Assembly (NCBI RefSeq): GCF_029076845.1
Contig: NZ_JARESE010000059.1
Span: forward strand, 1-32,433
Length of the DNA: 32,433 bases
Direction of reading: 5' to 3'
Source: Novosphingobium album (ex Liu et al. 2023)
GTDB taxonomy: Bacteria; Pseudomonadota; Alphaproteobacteria; Sphingomonadales; Sphingomonadaceae
The position numbers and the translations under genes were made by a program. Positions 24,006-31,728 of this stretch are shown here, in pieces. The notes under the pieces were generated by a model. That model was not told the DNA's origin and searched no databases. It saw nothing but the letters and a program-made list of their open reading frames with translations. Numbering within the stretch: the stretch's first letter is position 1; the number at the start of each line of letters is the position of its first letter.

Positions 24006-25756
24006 GCCGCGTCCTCCTCATGGCGCACGGTCACGACCCGGAACATCCCCGACATCATATGCAGCAGCATGTGACAGTGGAATGCCCAGTCGCCGAGCTC
24101 ATCGGCAGTCAGATCGAACGAGACCCTGCCGCCGGGCAGGACGTTGACCGTGTGTTTCAGCGGATGATGGCCGGGACTCCCAGTAACCAGTTCGAAGAAG
24201 TGTCCGTGCAAGTGAATCGGATGGGGCATCATGGTGTCGTTAATGAGATTGATGCGCACCCGCTCCATGTGGCGGAACGGGATTGGCTCCGTATTTTCGC
24301 TGAACTTCTCGCCGTCGAAGGACCACATGTAGCGCTCCATGTTGGCGGTCAGGTGCAGATCGATCTCGCGTGACGGCGTGCGCTTGTCTGGATTGGGCGC
24401 GAGCGATTTGAGGTCGCGGTAGGTCAGCACCCGGTGCCCGACCTTCTCAAGACCGGTCGGACGTTCGCCCGTGCGGTCCATGGGCATTGGCGAAAGCGTC
24501 GCAACGCCTGGTCCCATTTTGACCTGCGGCGCGACCGCGGGATCGCGCATCTTCATCGAGCCGTGATCCATCCCGGGCATGGCGTGGCCCATGGCTGCGT
24601 GATCAGCTGTACTCGCATCGGCACCGGGTGCAGCCATATCGCCCATGCCCATGTCCTTCATGGTGAGCAGCGGACGTTCGCGGATTGGCGGAATCGGCGC
24701 GACCATGCCGAGGCGCGGAGCAAGCGTCGCGCGCACCTGACCGGAGCGATCGATGGCCTCGGCAATGAAGCCATAGGCCTCGTCGGCCCTGGGTTCGACG
24801 ATCACGTCATAGGTCTCCGCGATGCCGATCTGGAATTCGTCGGTCTCGACCGGCTGCACGTTTTGCCCATCTGCGGCGACCACCGTCATCGCGAGACCCG
24901 GAATCCGGACATTGAAATTCGTCATGGCGGCTGCATTGATGATGCGCAGGCGCACCCGCTCGCCAGGTGCGAACAGTCCGGTCCAGTTCGCGGCACTGTC
25001 ATGGCCGTTGACCATGAAATGATAGGTTGCGCCGGTGACGTCGGAAATGTCGGTCGGGTCCATCCGCATCCCGGCCCATATGCGGCGTTCGGAGGCCGAC
25101 TGGTCCTTGCCCGCGAGCAGGCCTGAGAGGGTCTGCTTCTGCATGTTGAAGTAGCCAGGCTGCGCCTTCAGCTTCCGCAGCTGGGTATGCGGATGCATGA
25201 AGCTCCAGTCGGCGAGCATGATTACATGTTCACGGTCATAGGCGACCGGATCGGGCGCGGCGGGATCGATGACGATCGCGCCATACATGCCCATCGCTTC
25301 CTGCATGCCGGAGTGGCTGTGATACCAATAGGTGCCAGACTGCTTGACGGGGAACTCGTACACGAAGGTCTGGCCGACCTTGATCCCCGGAAAGCTCACC
25401 CCCGGCACGCCGTCCATCTGGAAGGGCACGAGCAGCCCGTGCCAATGAATTGAGGTTTCCTCGTTCAGCGTGTTGTTCACCGCGAGGCGAACCTTCTGGC
25501 CCTCCTTTAACCGGATGACCGGGCCCGGTGTCGCACCGTTGATGCCGATGGCATGCCCATCACGTCCGCCGACCCGGAGCGAGGCATGACCGATGGATAG
25601 TGCGATTTGCTCCCCGGACACCACGGACATCGGGCCTGCGAGGCCAGGAGTTCCACTGCGCGCCCACGCGGGGAGCGCTGCCGAAAGCGCGAGGCCCCCG
25701 CCCCCCAAAGCAGCCGAACGAATGAGGGCACGGCGATCGAGCGCAAAAGAATGCAT
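24002..25756 (-). CDS. copA: Copper resistance multicopper oxidase CopA
   Basis: A 584-residue periplasmic multicopper oxidase with a twin-arginine signal (Arg8-Arg9, then a hydrophobic run to about 32). Copper ligands are HWH at 104-106, HSH at 146-148, HPIHLHGH at 512-519 and HCHMLLHMMSGM at 560-571, giving the complete type 1 and trinuclear centre set. A Met-rich insertion (GMGDM, MGHAMPGMDHGSMKM) lies at about 375-420. It oxidises Cu(I) or sequesters copper. It starts 61 bases after the ECF sigma gene, behind a promoter motif whose -35-like element overlaps that gene's stop codon. Confidence 0.96.
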   Translation of the reverse strand: MHSFALDRRALIRSAALGGGGLALSAALPAWARSGTPGLAGPMSVVSGEQIALSIGHASLRVGGRDGHAIGINGATPGPVIRLKEGQKVRLAVNNTLNEETSIHWHGLLVPFQMDGVPGVSFPGIKVGQTFVYEFPVKQSGTYWYHSHSGMQEAMGMYGAIVIDPAAPDPVAYDREHVIMLADWSFMHPHTQLRKLKAQPGYFNMQKQTLSGLLAGKDQSASERRIWAGMRMDPTDISDVTGATYHFMVNGHDSAANWTGLFAPGERVRLRIINAAAMTNFNVRIPGLAMTVVAADGQNVQPVETDEFQIGIAETYDVIVEPRADEAYGFIAEAIDRSGQVRATLAPRLGMVAPIPPIRERPLLTMKDMGMGDMAAPGADASTADHAAMGHAMPGMDHGSMKMRDPAVAPQVKMGPGVATLSPMPMDRTGERPTGLEKVGHRVLTYRDLKSLAPNPDKRTPSREIDLHLTANMERYMWSFDGEKFSENTEPIPFRHMERVRINLINDTMMPHPIHLHGHFFELVTGSPGHHPLKHTVNVLPGGRVSFDLTADELGDWAFHCHMLLHMMSGMFRVVTVRHEEDAA

Positions 25757-25794
25757 GAGTGGTATCCGGTAAGATTGACGGCTTCATCGTCCTT

Positions 25795-25820
25795 TACGCA
25801 GCCGCTTTCCCTAGCCCTCA
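25795..25820 (-). promoter_or_regulatory. Candidate ECF-type promoter of copA
   Basis: Read leftward: TGAGGG (25820-25815), 16 bases, CGTA (25798-25795). It matches the motifs before the anti-sigma gene and copC at the same spacing, and the homology to the former extends through the spacer (GGCTGCGTA-AGGA). The expected transcript starts near 25788, about 30 bases before the copA ATG. The TGA of TGAGGG is also the sigma gene's stop codon. Confidence 0.7.
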
Positions 25821-26387
25821 GATCTGGTCGCCAATCATCGCCTTTAATTTCGCCCTGGCCCGGTAGAGGCGGGTCTCGACCGTCTTCTCGCTGACACCGA
25901 GCACCTCGGCAGCTTCGGCCTGGCCGAGGCCATCGATCGTGCGGAGGACCAGGGCCTCGCGCAGACGGGATGGCAAGCGGGATATGGCAGTGGTCACGCG
26001 CGCCAGCTCGGCCCGGTCTGCCGCTTGCACATCGGCGGGAATGGCATCGTCTGAAACATCGAAAGCCATCTCGAGCGGCACTGCGCGCGTGAAGAAGGCG
26101 CGCACCTTGCGCCTTCGTCCCCAGTCCCGGCACTTGTTGAGCGCAATGTGCTTGAGCCATGCCAGAAACGGTCGCCCATGGTCGTAACGCCCAAGGGCCG
26201 AGAACGCGGCAATGAAGGTTTCCTGGGTGACGTCGATGGCCTCGTGCGGATCGCCGACTGACGCTCGCACCAAGCGAAACACAGCGTCACGGTGGCGCGC
26301 CAGCAATTCGCGATAAGCGTCCTGCCGGCCCGCGAGCGCCAGTGCCGCGAGCTCGCCGTCGCTCCCCTCGGACAGCGGAAGGCTCAC
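25818..26387 (-). CDS. ECF RNA polymerase sigma factor, CnrH-like
   Basis: A 189-residue ECF sigma factor with only regions 2 and 4. Region 2 contains DVTQETFIAAFSALGRYDHGRPFLAWLKHIALN and region 4 the helix-turn-helix GLGQAEAAEVLGVSEKTVETRLYRARAKL. The start is a GTG at 26387 overlapping the stop of the sensor gene (GTGA). It follows genes for an anti-sigma and a CnrX-like sensor, as in the cnrYXH cluster of Cupriavidus, but here it is followed by copAB. Its likely targets are the three TGAGGG-N16-CGTA sites around it. Confidence 0.92.
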   Translation of the reverse strand: MSLPLSEGSDGELAALALAGRQDAYRELLARHRDAVFRLVRASVGDPHEAIDVTQETFIAAFSALGRYDHGRPFLAWLKHIALNKCRDWGRRRKVRAFFTRAVPLEMAFDVSDDAIPADVQAADRAELARVTTAISRLPSRLREALVLRTIDGLGQAEAAEVLGVSEKTVETRLYRARAKLKAMIGDQI

Positions 26388-26824
26388 CGCACTTCTGGGG
26401 TAAGGGCTCTGGTAACCGACCTGTCGAATTTGGCCGCCTGATCAGGCCTCAGGACGGCGCGCATGGCAAAGAGATGCTCAAGCGTTTCCTTCTGCATTTC
26501 ACCCATGACCTTGTGGGTGTGGTCGATGGCGGTGGTGACTTGCGGACCATAGCCGTGCTCCAATTCCATCGCTTCGGCCAGATGGGCATTGGCGGCCCGC
26601 ATCTCGAGTTCGAGCGCCTTGCGGCGTGTGGCAAAACGCTGCTCGATTGCCTCGATCTTTGCTTCCTGTGCGGCATCGAGTTCGAGCTCGCTGTGCAGCA
26701 AGGCGTGGAGTTCGGTCTCGCTCTGCCTTTCCGGTGCGAACAGGACGCGGCCAGCATAAGTGCCGCCCAGCGCCGCTGCAAATGCGACAAGCGCGATCAG
26801 GATCAGCCGCGTGGTCCAATTCAC
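26384..26824 (-). CDS. CnrX-like periplasmic heavy-metal sensor
   Basis: A 146-residue membrane-anchored protein: one N-terminal transmembrane segment (about 7-28) and a four-helix periplasmic domain. Aligning by eye with CnrX of Cupriavidus metallidurans, all five metal ligands are kept at the same spacing: His40, His44, Glu61, His117 and Met121 (CnrX His42, His46, Glu63, His119, Met123), in ETELHALLH and LEHLFAMRA. CnrX binds Ni/Co and releases the anti-sigma. The start is a GTG at 26824 overlapping the anti-sigma stop. Its neighbours are copper genes, so the physiological signal may be copper or Ni/Co. Confidence 0.9.
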   Translation of the reverse strand: MNWTTRLILIALVAFAAALGGTYAGRVLFAPERQSETELHALLHSELELDAAQEAKIEAIEQRFATRRKALELEMRAANAHLAEAMELEHGYGPQVTTAIDHTHKVMGEMQKETLEHLFAMRAVLRPDQAAKFDRSVTRALTPEVR

Positions 26825-27099
26825 GGGTGGACATCCAGCAAGGTCGAAGGTGCGAGGGGATTGTCAGGCGCAAAGGGAGAGATGGGCTGAGCCGTGGCGG
26901 GTTCGCCGCCCGCTAGTCCGCCACCGGCTACGCCGACCACCAGCGCCAGGGCTGCGGCAAAACCCATCAGCCGCGACCCAGCCGCAGCCTCACGGCGGCT
27001 CGCAGCCAGTCCGGCAAGCACAGCATCGTCGATAGTCGCCAGCCCCGAAGGAGCCGGAAGTGTGCCCAGGCGGCGGAGCGCCTGATCAAGGTCGGACAT
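26821..27099 (-). CDS. Anti-sigma factor, CnrY-like
   Basis: A 92-residue bitopic protein: an N-terminal cytoplasmic segment (about 1-45, MSDLDQALRRLG), one transmembrane helix (about 48-66, rich in Ala, Gly and Val) and a short periplasmic tail containing SPF. Its size, topology and place before sensor and sigma genes match CnrY, which holds the sigma factor inactive at the membrane. The sequence is too short to be certain by motif alone. The ATG at 27099 follows GGAG; the open frame to 27174 would include the promoter and is rejected. Confidence 0.8.
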   Translation of the reverse strand: MSDLDQALRRLGTLPAPSGLATIDDAVLAGLAASRREAAAGSRLMGFAAALALVVGVAGGGLAGGEPATAQPISPFAPDNPLAPSTLLDVHP

Positions 27100-27128
27100 G
27101 GTGGGTCTCCCGAGGTCTTGTGATCCTA

Positions 27129-27154
27129 TACGCAGCCATATCCCCGATCCCTCA
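27129..27154 (-). promoter_or_regulatory. Candidate ECF-type promoter of the anti-sigma/sensor/sigma operon
   Basis: Read leftward: TGAGGG (27154-27149), 16 bases, CGTA (27132-27129). It is one half of a divergent pair with the copC promoter. Its extended match to the copA site (TCTGAGGG, then GGCTGCGTA-AGGA) suggests autoregulation by the encoded sigma factor. The -35-like element lacks the AAC core common in ECF promoters. Confidence 0.7.
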
Positions 27155-27184
27155 GAAAAATTGAACCAGCCCAATTTGAGGGAT
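27147..27184. repeat. Inverted repeat joining the two divergent promoters
   Basis: ATCCCTCA at 27147-27154 mirrors TGAGGGAT at 27177-27184, with an inner pair AATTG (27159-27163) and CAATT (27172-27176). The outer arms are the two -35-like elements. The symmetry may simply come from facing promoters, or may also be a regulator site. Confidence 0.6.
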
Positions 27185-27202
27185 GCTGTTCCGGGCCGCG
27201 TA
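27177..27202 (+). promoter_or_regulatory. Candidate ECF-type promoter of copCD
   Basis: TGAGGG (27177-27182), 16 bases, CGTA (27199-27202), the same motif and spacing as the two leftward sites but with a different spacer sequence. It lies 36 bases before the copC ATG, leaving room for a start near 27209 and the AAGGAG ribosome-binding site at about 27225. Confidence 0.68.
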
Positions 27203-27237
27203 TCTCAACCTGATAGCCATTTCCAAGGAGATAACTG

Positions 27238-27621
27238 ATGCGTTTGCCCAGCCTTGCCTTTGCCGTTGCGACTCTGGGGCTCATCGTGCCGCAGGTTGCC
27301 AGCGCGCATACGCAGCTCGTGTCTTCGACCCCGACAGCCAATGCCACGGTCGCAGCGCCGACAAAGGTCGAACTGCGCTTCAATGAGGCCGTGATCGGCG
27401 CAACGGCAAGGGCCGAGATCGCAATGACCGGAATGCCGGGTATGCCAAACCATGCGCCGATGCCGATCACGGGTTTCACCGCCCGGCTCGGCAATGACAG
27501 GAAATCGATGACTTTGCTGCTCCGTCGGCCGCTCGCCGCCGGCACTTACCGCGTGACCTGGAGCGCGGCCGGAGCCGACACGCATCGCATGGGCGGCAAC
27601 TTCAGCTTCACCGTACGCTGA
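27238..27621 (+). CDS. copC: Periplasmic copper-binding protein CopC
   Basis: A 127-residue CopC. The signal peptide ends VASA, so mature protein begins with His24, the usual Cu(II) amino-terminal ligand; Asp114 and His116 (in ADTHRMGG) complete the Cu(II) site. A Met-rich loop (MTGMPGMPNHAPMP, about 63-76) could hold Cu(I). AAGGAG lies seven bases before the ATG. The next gene, copD, starts four bases after the stop. It delivers or buffers copper in the periplasm with CopD. Confidence 0.95.
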   Translation: MRLPSLAFAVATLGLIVPQVASAHTQLVSSTPTANATVAAPTKVELRFNEAVIGATARAEIAMTGMPGMPNHAPMPITGFTARLGNDRKSMTLLLRRPLAAGTYRVTWSAAGADTHRMGGNFSFTVR

Positions 27622-27625
27622 AGAC

Positions 27626-28558
27626 ATGGACAACCTGCCTGTGATCGCCATCCGGTTCGCGCTTTACGCCGACCTGATGGTGCTGGCAGGTGTGACGGCC
27701 TTCTCGCTTTACGCGCTGAAACCCGAGGAGCGAGGCACTGTCTTGCTGCCGCTGGCCAAACCTGCCCTCCTCCTTTCGCTGCTCGGACTGCTGCTGTCCG
27801 GCGGCGGCATGATCGCACTTGTCGCAGCCATGACCGGGACAAGCCTCTGGGCAGTAGATGGCTCGGCCTTCAGGGAAATCGTTACACAGAGCGCCATCGG
27901 CAGCGCCTGGGTCGTGCGCATGGTGGCAGTTGCAATTGCCCTGCTTGCCGCTCTGGGGCTTGGCCGAACCCCACACCTTGCAAGATACTGTCTGCTTGCC
28001 TCGGCTGTGCTTGCCATCGCCACGCTGGTTTGGACTGGCCATGCCGGTGCAACCGAAAGGTGGACTGGAACGCTCCACCGGCTGAGCGACATCGTCCACA
28101 TGCTGGCGGCGGCTGTATGGATCGGCGGAATTGCAGCGTTCGCCTGGCTGCTTTTTCAGCCATTGGCGCACCAATCCGATGCCCAGATCAGGATCGCGCA
28201 TCGGGCGCTTGAACAATTCTCGCGGGTTGGGACGCTTGCGGTCGGGTTGATCGCTCTCACGGGCATCATCAACAGCCTGAGCCTAATGGGCTTGCCGCAT
28301 CCGTACGCCTTGTTCGCTTCGCGCTACGGCCAACTCCTGCTTATCAAGCTCGCCCTGTTTGCTGGAATGCTGATGCTGGCGGGTGTCAACCGCTGGCGGC
28401 TGACACCCGCCCTTGGTGCAGCCATCGCCAACGGCAATCCGATCCCCGCGTTACGTGGTCTTCGGCAAAGCCTGATTCTGGAAACGGCCACAGCGCTTAC
28501 GATCCTCGCCGTGGTGGCCTGGCTGGGTACGCTGGAACCGATCATGGCGTACGGGTGA
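27626..28558 (+). CDS. copD: Copper resistance membrane protein CopD
   Basis: A 310-residue inner-membrane protein with about eight transmembrane segments and the CopD family pattern: an N-terminal RFALYADLMVLAGVTAF helix, TGHAGATERWTGTLHRLSDIVHMLAAAVWIGGIAAF centrally and GTLEPIMAYG at the end. His residues in the central helices (HA, HRLSDIVH) are candidate copper ligands. It probably moves copper from CopC into the cell. It is tightly linked to copC, and a CueR-type operator lies between it and the ATPase gene. Confidence 0.93.
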   Translation: MDNLPVIAIRFALYADLMVLAGVTAFSLYALKPEERGTVLLPLAKPALLLSLLGLLLSGGGMIALVAAMTGTSLWAVDGSAFREIVTQSAIGSAWVVRMVAVAIALLAALGLGRTPHLARYCLLASAVLAIATLVWTGHAGATERWTGTLHRLSDIVHMLAAAVWIGGIAAFAWLLFQPLAHQSDAQIRIAHRALEQFSRVGTLAVGLIALTGIINSLSLMGLPHPYALFASRYGQLLLIKLALFAGMLMLAGVNRWRLTPALGAAIANGNPIPALRGLRQSLILETATALTILAVVAWLGTLEPIMAYG

Positions 28559-28566
28559 ATTACCTC

Positions 28567-28597
28567 TTGACCCTGACATGATGTCAAGGTTGATGCG
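28567..28597 (+). promoter_or_regulatory. CueR-type operator/promoter of the copper ATPase
   Basis: Arms ACCCTGACA (28570-28578) and TGTCAAGGT (28582-28590) around TGA form a 9-3-9 inverted repeat with one mismatch, and TTGACC (28567-28572) overlaps the left arm as a -35 box. This is the MerR-type arrangement. No good -10 box is seen after the long spacer. The CueR-like gene at 31165 is the expected regulator. Confidence 0.75.
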
Positions 28598-28622
28598 AGT
28601 TGCGACCAGAGGAGTACGAAGT

Positions 28623-30968
28623 ATGACCGAGTCGCATCACGACCTTACGAAATGCACCCATTCCGGATCGAAGGCTCCAGGAACGGTGATTGACCCCGTC
28701 TGCGGAATGAGCGTTGACCCGGCAACCACACCGCATGTCGCCATCCATGACGGCGCCCATCACTACTTCTGCAGCGCTGGCTGCCTGACCAAGTTCGAAG
28801 CTGATCCGACGCGCTATATGCGCGACGCGCCGCGCCCGACAGAAGCGGTGTCAGAAGGCGCGATCTGGACCTGTCCGATGCATCCGGAGGTTCAGCAAGC
28901 AGGTCCGGGAAGCTGCCCGATCTGCGGCATGGCCCTGGAACCGATGGCCCCGACGCTCAGCGATGGACCGTCACCGGAATATGCCGACATGAAGCGGCGC
29001 TTTGTGATCGGGCTCATCCTCGCTTTGCCGGTGGTAGCACTCGAGATGGGCGGACATCTGACGGGACTGCGCCATTATCTGGATGGAAACATCGGCAACC
29101 TGGTTCAGATGGTGCTGGCATCGCCAGTGGTTATCTGGGCTGGCTGGCCATTTTTCGAACGCGGCTGGGCCTCGGTGAAAAGCGGCCACCTCAACATGTT
29201 CACCCTGATTGCGATGGGAACGGGCGTTGCCTGGATCTACAGCATGGCGGCGGCGCTCGCGCCCAGTATGTTCCCGCCCGCGTTTCGCGCAATGGACGGC
29301 TCAGTCGCGGTCTATTTCGAGGCCGCGGCGGTCATTACCGTCCTAGTCTTGCTTGGTCAGTTGCTTGAGCTGCGTGCCCGCGAGACCACCAGCGGTGCGA
29401 TCCGCGCACTACTCGACCTTTCGCCCAAGCTCGCCCGCCGGGTTCGTCCCGACGGTAGTGACGAGGAGATCACCCTCGACCAGGTTCTGGTCGGCGACAC
29501 GCTTCGCGTTCGCCCTGGCGAGAAAGTTCCGGTTGATGGCGTGGTCCTGGAGGGCCGCGGAACGGTCGATGAATCGATGGTAACCGGCGAGTCGATGCCG
29601 GTGACCAAGGAAGCATCGTCGAAGCTGATCGGTGGCACGATAAACCAGACCGGCGGCCTCGTGATGCGCGCCGAGAAGATCGGGCGCGACACCATGCTCT
29701 CGCGCATCGTCCAGATGGTCGCAGAAGCCCAGCGCAGCCGGGCGCCGATTCAACGGCTTGCCGACACCGTGTCGGGCTGGTTCGTGCCGGCGGTGATCGC
29801 GGTCTCAGTCATCGCGTTCGTCGTCTGGTCCCTGGTCGGCCCATCGCCGGCAATGGGCTATGGCCTGATTGCCGCGGTGGCCGTGCTGATCATCGCCTGC
29901 CCCTGTGCGCTTGGCCTCGCAACCCCTATGTCGATCATGGTGGGGGTCGGACGCGGTGCGCAGGCCGGTATCCTCATCAAGAATGCAGAGGCGCTCGAAC
30001 GCATGGAGAAGGTCGATACGCTTGTCGTCGACAAGACCGGCACGCTCACCGAGGGCAAGCCCGCGGTGGTTGCGATCGAGACGGCTGAAGGGTTCGACAG
30101 CCAAGAAGTTCTGCGCCTTGCCGCGAGCCTTGAACGCAGCAGCGAACATCCGCTGGCCCTGGCTATTGTCAGGGATGCAGAAGCCAAGGGGCTCGCAATA
30201 AGCGAACCGGGCGACGTCGATCAGCCAGTCGGCAAGGGTATCACCGGCATCGTCGATGGATATCGACTTGTTGCTGGAAATGCCCGCTTTCTTGAAGAAC
30301 AGGGGATCTCGACCGCCCAACTGGCGCAACGTGCTGATGCCCTGCGTGCCGAAGGTGCGACCGCGATCTTCCTCGGCATTGATGGCCAGGTGGCGGGTGC
30401 TATCGGCATTGCCGATCCGGTAAAAGCGACAACGCCTGCCGCGCTCAAGGCTCTGGCCGAGGTGGGGATCCATGTCATCATGCTGACGGGCGACAATCGC
30501 GTCACCGCTGAGGCCATCGCACGACGCCTCGGTATCGCCGACGTCGAGGCAGATGTCCTTCCCGACCAGAAGAGCGCTATCGTCAAGCGCCTGAGAGACG
30601 AGGGACGGATCGTAGCGATGGCGGGCGACGGTGTGAACGATGCCCCAGCCCTCGCTGCCGCCGATGTCGGCATCGCCATGGGTTCGGGAACGGACGTGGC
30701 GATCGAAAGCGCAGGCGTCACATTGCTCAAGGGCGATTTGACCGGGATTGCGCGTGCCCGGCACCTCAGCCACGCAACCATGACCAACATCCGGCAGAAC
30801 CTGTTCTTTGCCTTTGCCTACAACGTCGCTGGTATCCCGGTGGCTGCAGGCGCGCTCTACCCGCTGTTCGGCATCATGCTTTCACCGATCATCGCAGCGG
30901 CGGCGATGGCGCTTTCCTCGGTCAGCGTCATCGGCAATTCGCTGCGTCTCAGGAGGATTGCGCTATGA
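28623..30968 (+). CDS. Copper-exporting P1B-type ATPase with YHS and metal-binding N-terminal domains
   Basis: A 781-residue P-type ATPase. Instead of the common GMTCxxC domain, the N-terminus has a YHS domain (about 21-65, DPVCGMSVDP, YFCSAGC) and a second Cys/His metal domain (about 82-108, CPMHPEV, CPICGM). The transport motif CPC is at 426-428, the phosphorylated Asp470 is in DKTGT, and MLTGDN and GDGVNDAPAL are present, with YN and MALSSVSVIGNS near the end as in Cu(I) pumps. Function: Cu(I) export from the cytoplasm. The ATG at 28623 follows GAGGAG; an upstream ATG at 28578 lies within the operator. Its stop overlaps the DUF2933 gene. Confidence 0.95.
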   Translation: MTESHHDLTKCTHSGSKAPGTVIDPVCGMSVDPATTPHVAIHDGAHHYFCSAGCLTKFEADPTRYMRDAPRPTEAVSEGAIWTCPMHPEVQQAGPGSCPICGMALEPMAPTLSDGPSPEYADMKRRFVIGLILALPVVALEMGGHLTGLRHYLDGNIGNLVQMVLASPVVIWAGWPFFERGWASVKSGHLNMFTLIAMGTGVAWIYSMAAALAPSMFPPAFRAMDGSVAVYFEAAAVITVLVLLGQLLELRARETTSGAIRALLDLSPKLARRVRPDGSDEEITLDQVLVGDTLRVRPGEKVPVDGVVLEGRGTVDESMVTGESMPVTKEASSKLIGGTINQTGGLVMRAEKIGRDTMLSRIVQMVAEAQRSRAPIQRLADTVSGWFVPAVIAVSVIAFVVWSLVGPSPAMGYGLIAAVAVLIIACPCALGLATPMSIMVGVGRGAQAGILIKNAEALERMEKVDTLVVDKTGTLTEGKPAVVAIETAEGFDSQEVLRLAASLERSSEHPLALAIVRDAEAKGLAISEPGDVDQPVGKGITGIVDGYRLVAGNARFLEEQGISTAQLAQRADALRAEGATAIFLGIDGQVAGAIGIADPVKATTPAALKALAEVGIHVIMLTGDNRVTAEAIARRLGIADVEADVLPDQKSAIVKRLRDEGRIVAMAGDGVNDAPALAAADVGIAMGSGTDVAIESAGVTLLKGDLTGIARARHLSHATMTNIRQNLFFAFAYNVAGIPVAAGALYPLFGIMLSPIIAAAAMALSSVSVIGNSLRLRRIAL

Positions 30969-31168
30969 ACCTTTCCAGCAAGCGCGCGTGGCTGCTGGCC
31001 GCGGCATCGGTCGCGCTGATCGCCGCTTTCCTGCTCTATCCGGAACACCGGCAGCACTTCTTCGGGCTGATCCCTTACGCATTCCTGTTCACCTGTCCGC
31101 TGCTGCACTTCTTCCATGGCGGCCACCACCAAGGACGCCACCCCAAGTTCGGCGAACAGCAGCCATGA
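30965..31168 (+). CDS. DUF2933 small membrane protein
   Basis: A 67-residue protein with two hydrophobic segments and a His-rich C-terminus (LLHFFHGGHHQGRHP), the DUF2933 pattern. It is often found beside copper ATPases; its function is unknown. The ATG overlaps the ATPase stop as ATGA, and its stop overlaps the next start as ATGA, so all three genes are translationally coupled. The His tail may bind copper. Confidence 0.85.
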   Translation: MNLSSKRAWLLAAASVALIAAFLLYPEHRQHFFGLIPYAFLFTCPLLHFFHGGHHQGRHPKFGEQQP

Positions 31169-31554
31169 ACATCGGACAGGCATCGAAGACCACTGGCGTG
31201 TCGGAGCGGATGATCCGGCACTATGAGCGCGTAGGGCTGATGCCGCCCCCTGACCGACGCGACAATGGCTACAGGGACTATTCACCGCAATCGATCGAGC
31301 GCCTGCGCTTCATTGCCAACGCCCGCGGCCTTGGCTTCTCGCTTGAGGAAATCACCACTCTCCTCGGCCTATGGGACAACCGCGAGCGGACGAGCAGTGA
31401 AGTGAAGGCCGTTGCCCTGGCACATGCCGATGACCTTGGTCGCAAGGCCGCAGCACTTGAAGCCATGCGTCGCGCATTGCTGGAACTGGCCGAAGGGTGC
31501 AGCGGCGACAGCAGACCCGATTGTCCGATCCTCGATGGGATCGCAGTGAGTTGA
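31165..31554 (+). CDS. cueR: MerR-family regulator, CueR type (monovalent copper)
   Basis: A 129-residue regulator: winged helix MNIGQASKTTGVSERMIRHYERVGLM, dimerisation helix, and C-terminal loop with Cys112 and Cys120 (in GCSGDSRPDCPI). At 77-78 it has Ser-Ser where divalent-metal MerRs have Cys, the feature that marks Cu(I)/Ag(I) sensors. It is the last gene of the copD-distal unit, overlapping DUF2933, and probably activates the operator at 28567-28597 in front of the ATPase gene, hence its own transcription. The open frame extends upstream to 30808 but only the ATG at 31165 gives the conserved N-terminus. Confidence 0.9.
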   Translation: MNIGQASKTTGVSERMIRHYERVGLMPPPDRRDNGYRDYSPQSIERLRFIANARGLGFSLEEITTLLGLWDNRERTSSEVKAVALAHADDLGRKAAALEAMRRALLELAEGCSGDSRPDCPILDGIAVS

Positions 31555-31619
31555 CCAGATCCTCTGGACACCTGCACATCGATGCGGTCGCTCACGAACA
31601 CATCCGGACGGAAAGATTG

Positions 31620-31664
31620 CTCTTAATCAGCGGGTCCTAGGTTCGAGCCCTAGTGCGTCCACCA
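31620..31664 (+). repeat. 45-bp direct repeat, copy 2 (right end of island)
   Basis: Exact copy of the tRNA-Lys 3' part at 11584-11628. It lacks the 5' half of the tRNA, so it is not a gene. It marks the right boundary of the metal island and perhaps the left boundary of another element. Confidence 0.93.
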
Positions 31665-31728
31665 CTTTCCCCTTACTTTTCAATCCGATACTAGGCTCGC
31701 CGGATCGAGCGATTGAGAGCATTTTTGT

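Noticed and set aside
27147..27184. Dedicated repressor operator between the divergent copper arms
   Set aside because: The inverted repeat is explained by two facing copies of the TGAGGG promoter element; a separate operator is not required, though not excluded.
31620..31664. A second tRNA-Lys gene
   Set aside because: Only the 3' 45 bases are present; the acceptor 5' strand, D-arm and 5' anticodon stem are missing, so it is an att copy.
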